Positions 33,786 through 33,914 of a stretch of 33,914 nt of DNA are shown piece by piece. Location: assembly GCA_019307135.1 (NCBI GenBank), contig JAFDKF010000007.1, forward strand, positions 1-33,914, read 5' to 3'. The first letter of the stretch is position 1. Each line of letters begins with the position of its first letter. The notes beneath the pieces are model-generated. The model was not told the origin of the DNA. It did not search any database and worked only from the letters and a program-made list of their open reading frames with translations. This DNA comes from Deltaproteobacteria bacterium. Lineage in GTDB: Bacteria; Desulfobacterota; Desulfobacteria; Desulfobacterales; C00003060. Position numbers and translations under genes: made by a program.

Positions 33786-33909
33786 GTGGGAGCGGCATTT
33801 CTGCCGCGACAATCGGGGCTGAAAGCCCCTCCCACAACGGCTACCTGCCCGCCATTGCCAGCCGGGCGGGATAAACCCGCCCCTACGTAGGGTCGGCTTT
33901 ATGCCGACC
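33786..33909. repeat. REP-like cluster of four GC-rich hairpins
   Basis: An outer stem GTGGGAG/CTCCCAC (33786-33792 and 33829-33835) encloses GCGGCATTTCTGCCGC (33792-33807) and GGGGCTGAAAGCCCC (33815-33829). Two more hairpins follow: GGGCGGGATAAACCCGCCC (33864-33882) and GGTCGGCTTTATGCCGACC (33891-33909). The layout resembles the REP elements mobilised by RAYT transposases in other bacteria. The rest of the right end (33699-33785) holds TTCGGAATTCGG repeats and no gene. Confidence 0.8.
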
Positions 33910-33914
33910 GCTTG

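Overview
The window is one long minus-strand gene array encoding almost the whole Wood-Ljungdahl (reductive acetyl-CoA) pathway plus electron-transfer modules of the heterodisulfide reductase (Hdr) type. Bacterial-type acetyl-CoA synthase, MetV/MetF pairs, HdrA/MvhD proteins (two of them selenoproteins) and a menaquinone-type membrane Hdr subunit suggest a strict anaerobe of the Desulfobacterota (old Deltaproteobacteria): a sulfate reducer or syntroph using the pathway to fix CO2 or oxidise acetate. The lineage is inference; there is no rRNA or marker gene here.

In transcription order (right to left): a lone receiver protein; fhs and folD (methyl branch); cooS (CO dehydrogenase); module 1 = selenoprotein HdrA, selenoprotein MvhD, HdrC-ferredoxin fusion, metV3, metF3; module 2 = Cys-form HdrA, Cys-form MvhD, an NfnB/GltD-like flavoprotein fused to a ferredoxin and an MvhD-like domain, metV2, metF2; a signalling cassette (two single-domain receivers and a pseudo-receiver/PAS histidine kinase); a third metV1-metF1 pair; acsD, acsB, acsC, acsE (corrinoid protein, acetyl-CoA synthase, methyltransferase); and a membrane cytochrome/HdrC protein followed by hdrB. 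Formate dehydrogenase, the nickel-insertion ATPase (cooC/acsF) and Sec-insertion genes are not in the window.

The genes work together as follows. Fhs and FolD take formate to methylene-THF, a MetVF pair reduces it to methyl-THF, AcsE moves the methyl group to the corrinoid protein AcsCD, and AcsB joins it to CO made by CooS to give acetyl-CoA. The HdrA/MvhD/HdrC proteins probably couple the MetVF step to ferredoxin and NAD(P)H, possibly by flavin-based electron bifurcation. The membrane HdrC-like protein plus HdrB could link the system to the quinone pool.

Two apparent gene breaks (hdrA at 24981-28007, mvhD at 24222-24869) are in-frame TGA codons at Cys positions, with conserved protein continuing on the other side and plausible bacterial SECIS hairpins just after the TGA. 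They are best read as selenocysteine genes. Both have Cys-containing paralogues a few kb away.

The gaps between genes are unusual. Nearly every one carries a short 7-9 bp unit repeated in tandem, followed by the same unit in inverted orientation, so each gap could fold into a long imperfect hairpin. The unit differs from gap to gap, but several families recur. A 28-bp dispersed repeat (six copies) and a roughly 200-bp AT-rich palindromic element (three copies) are mixed in. Some start and stop codons lie inside these repeats.
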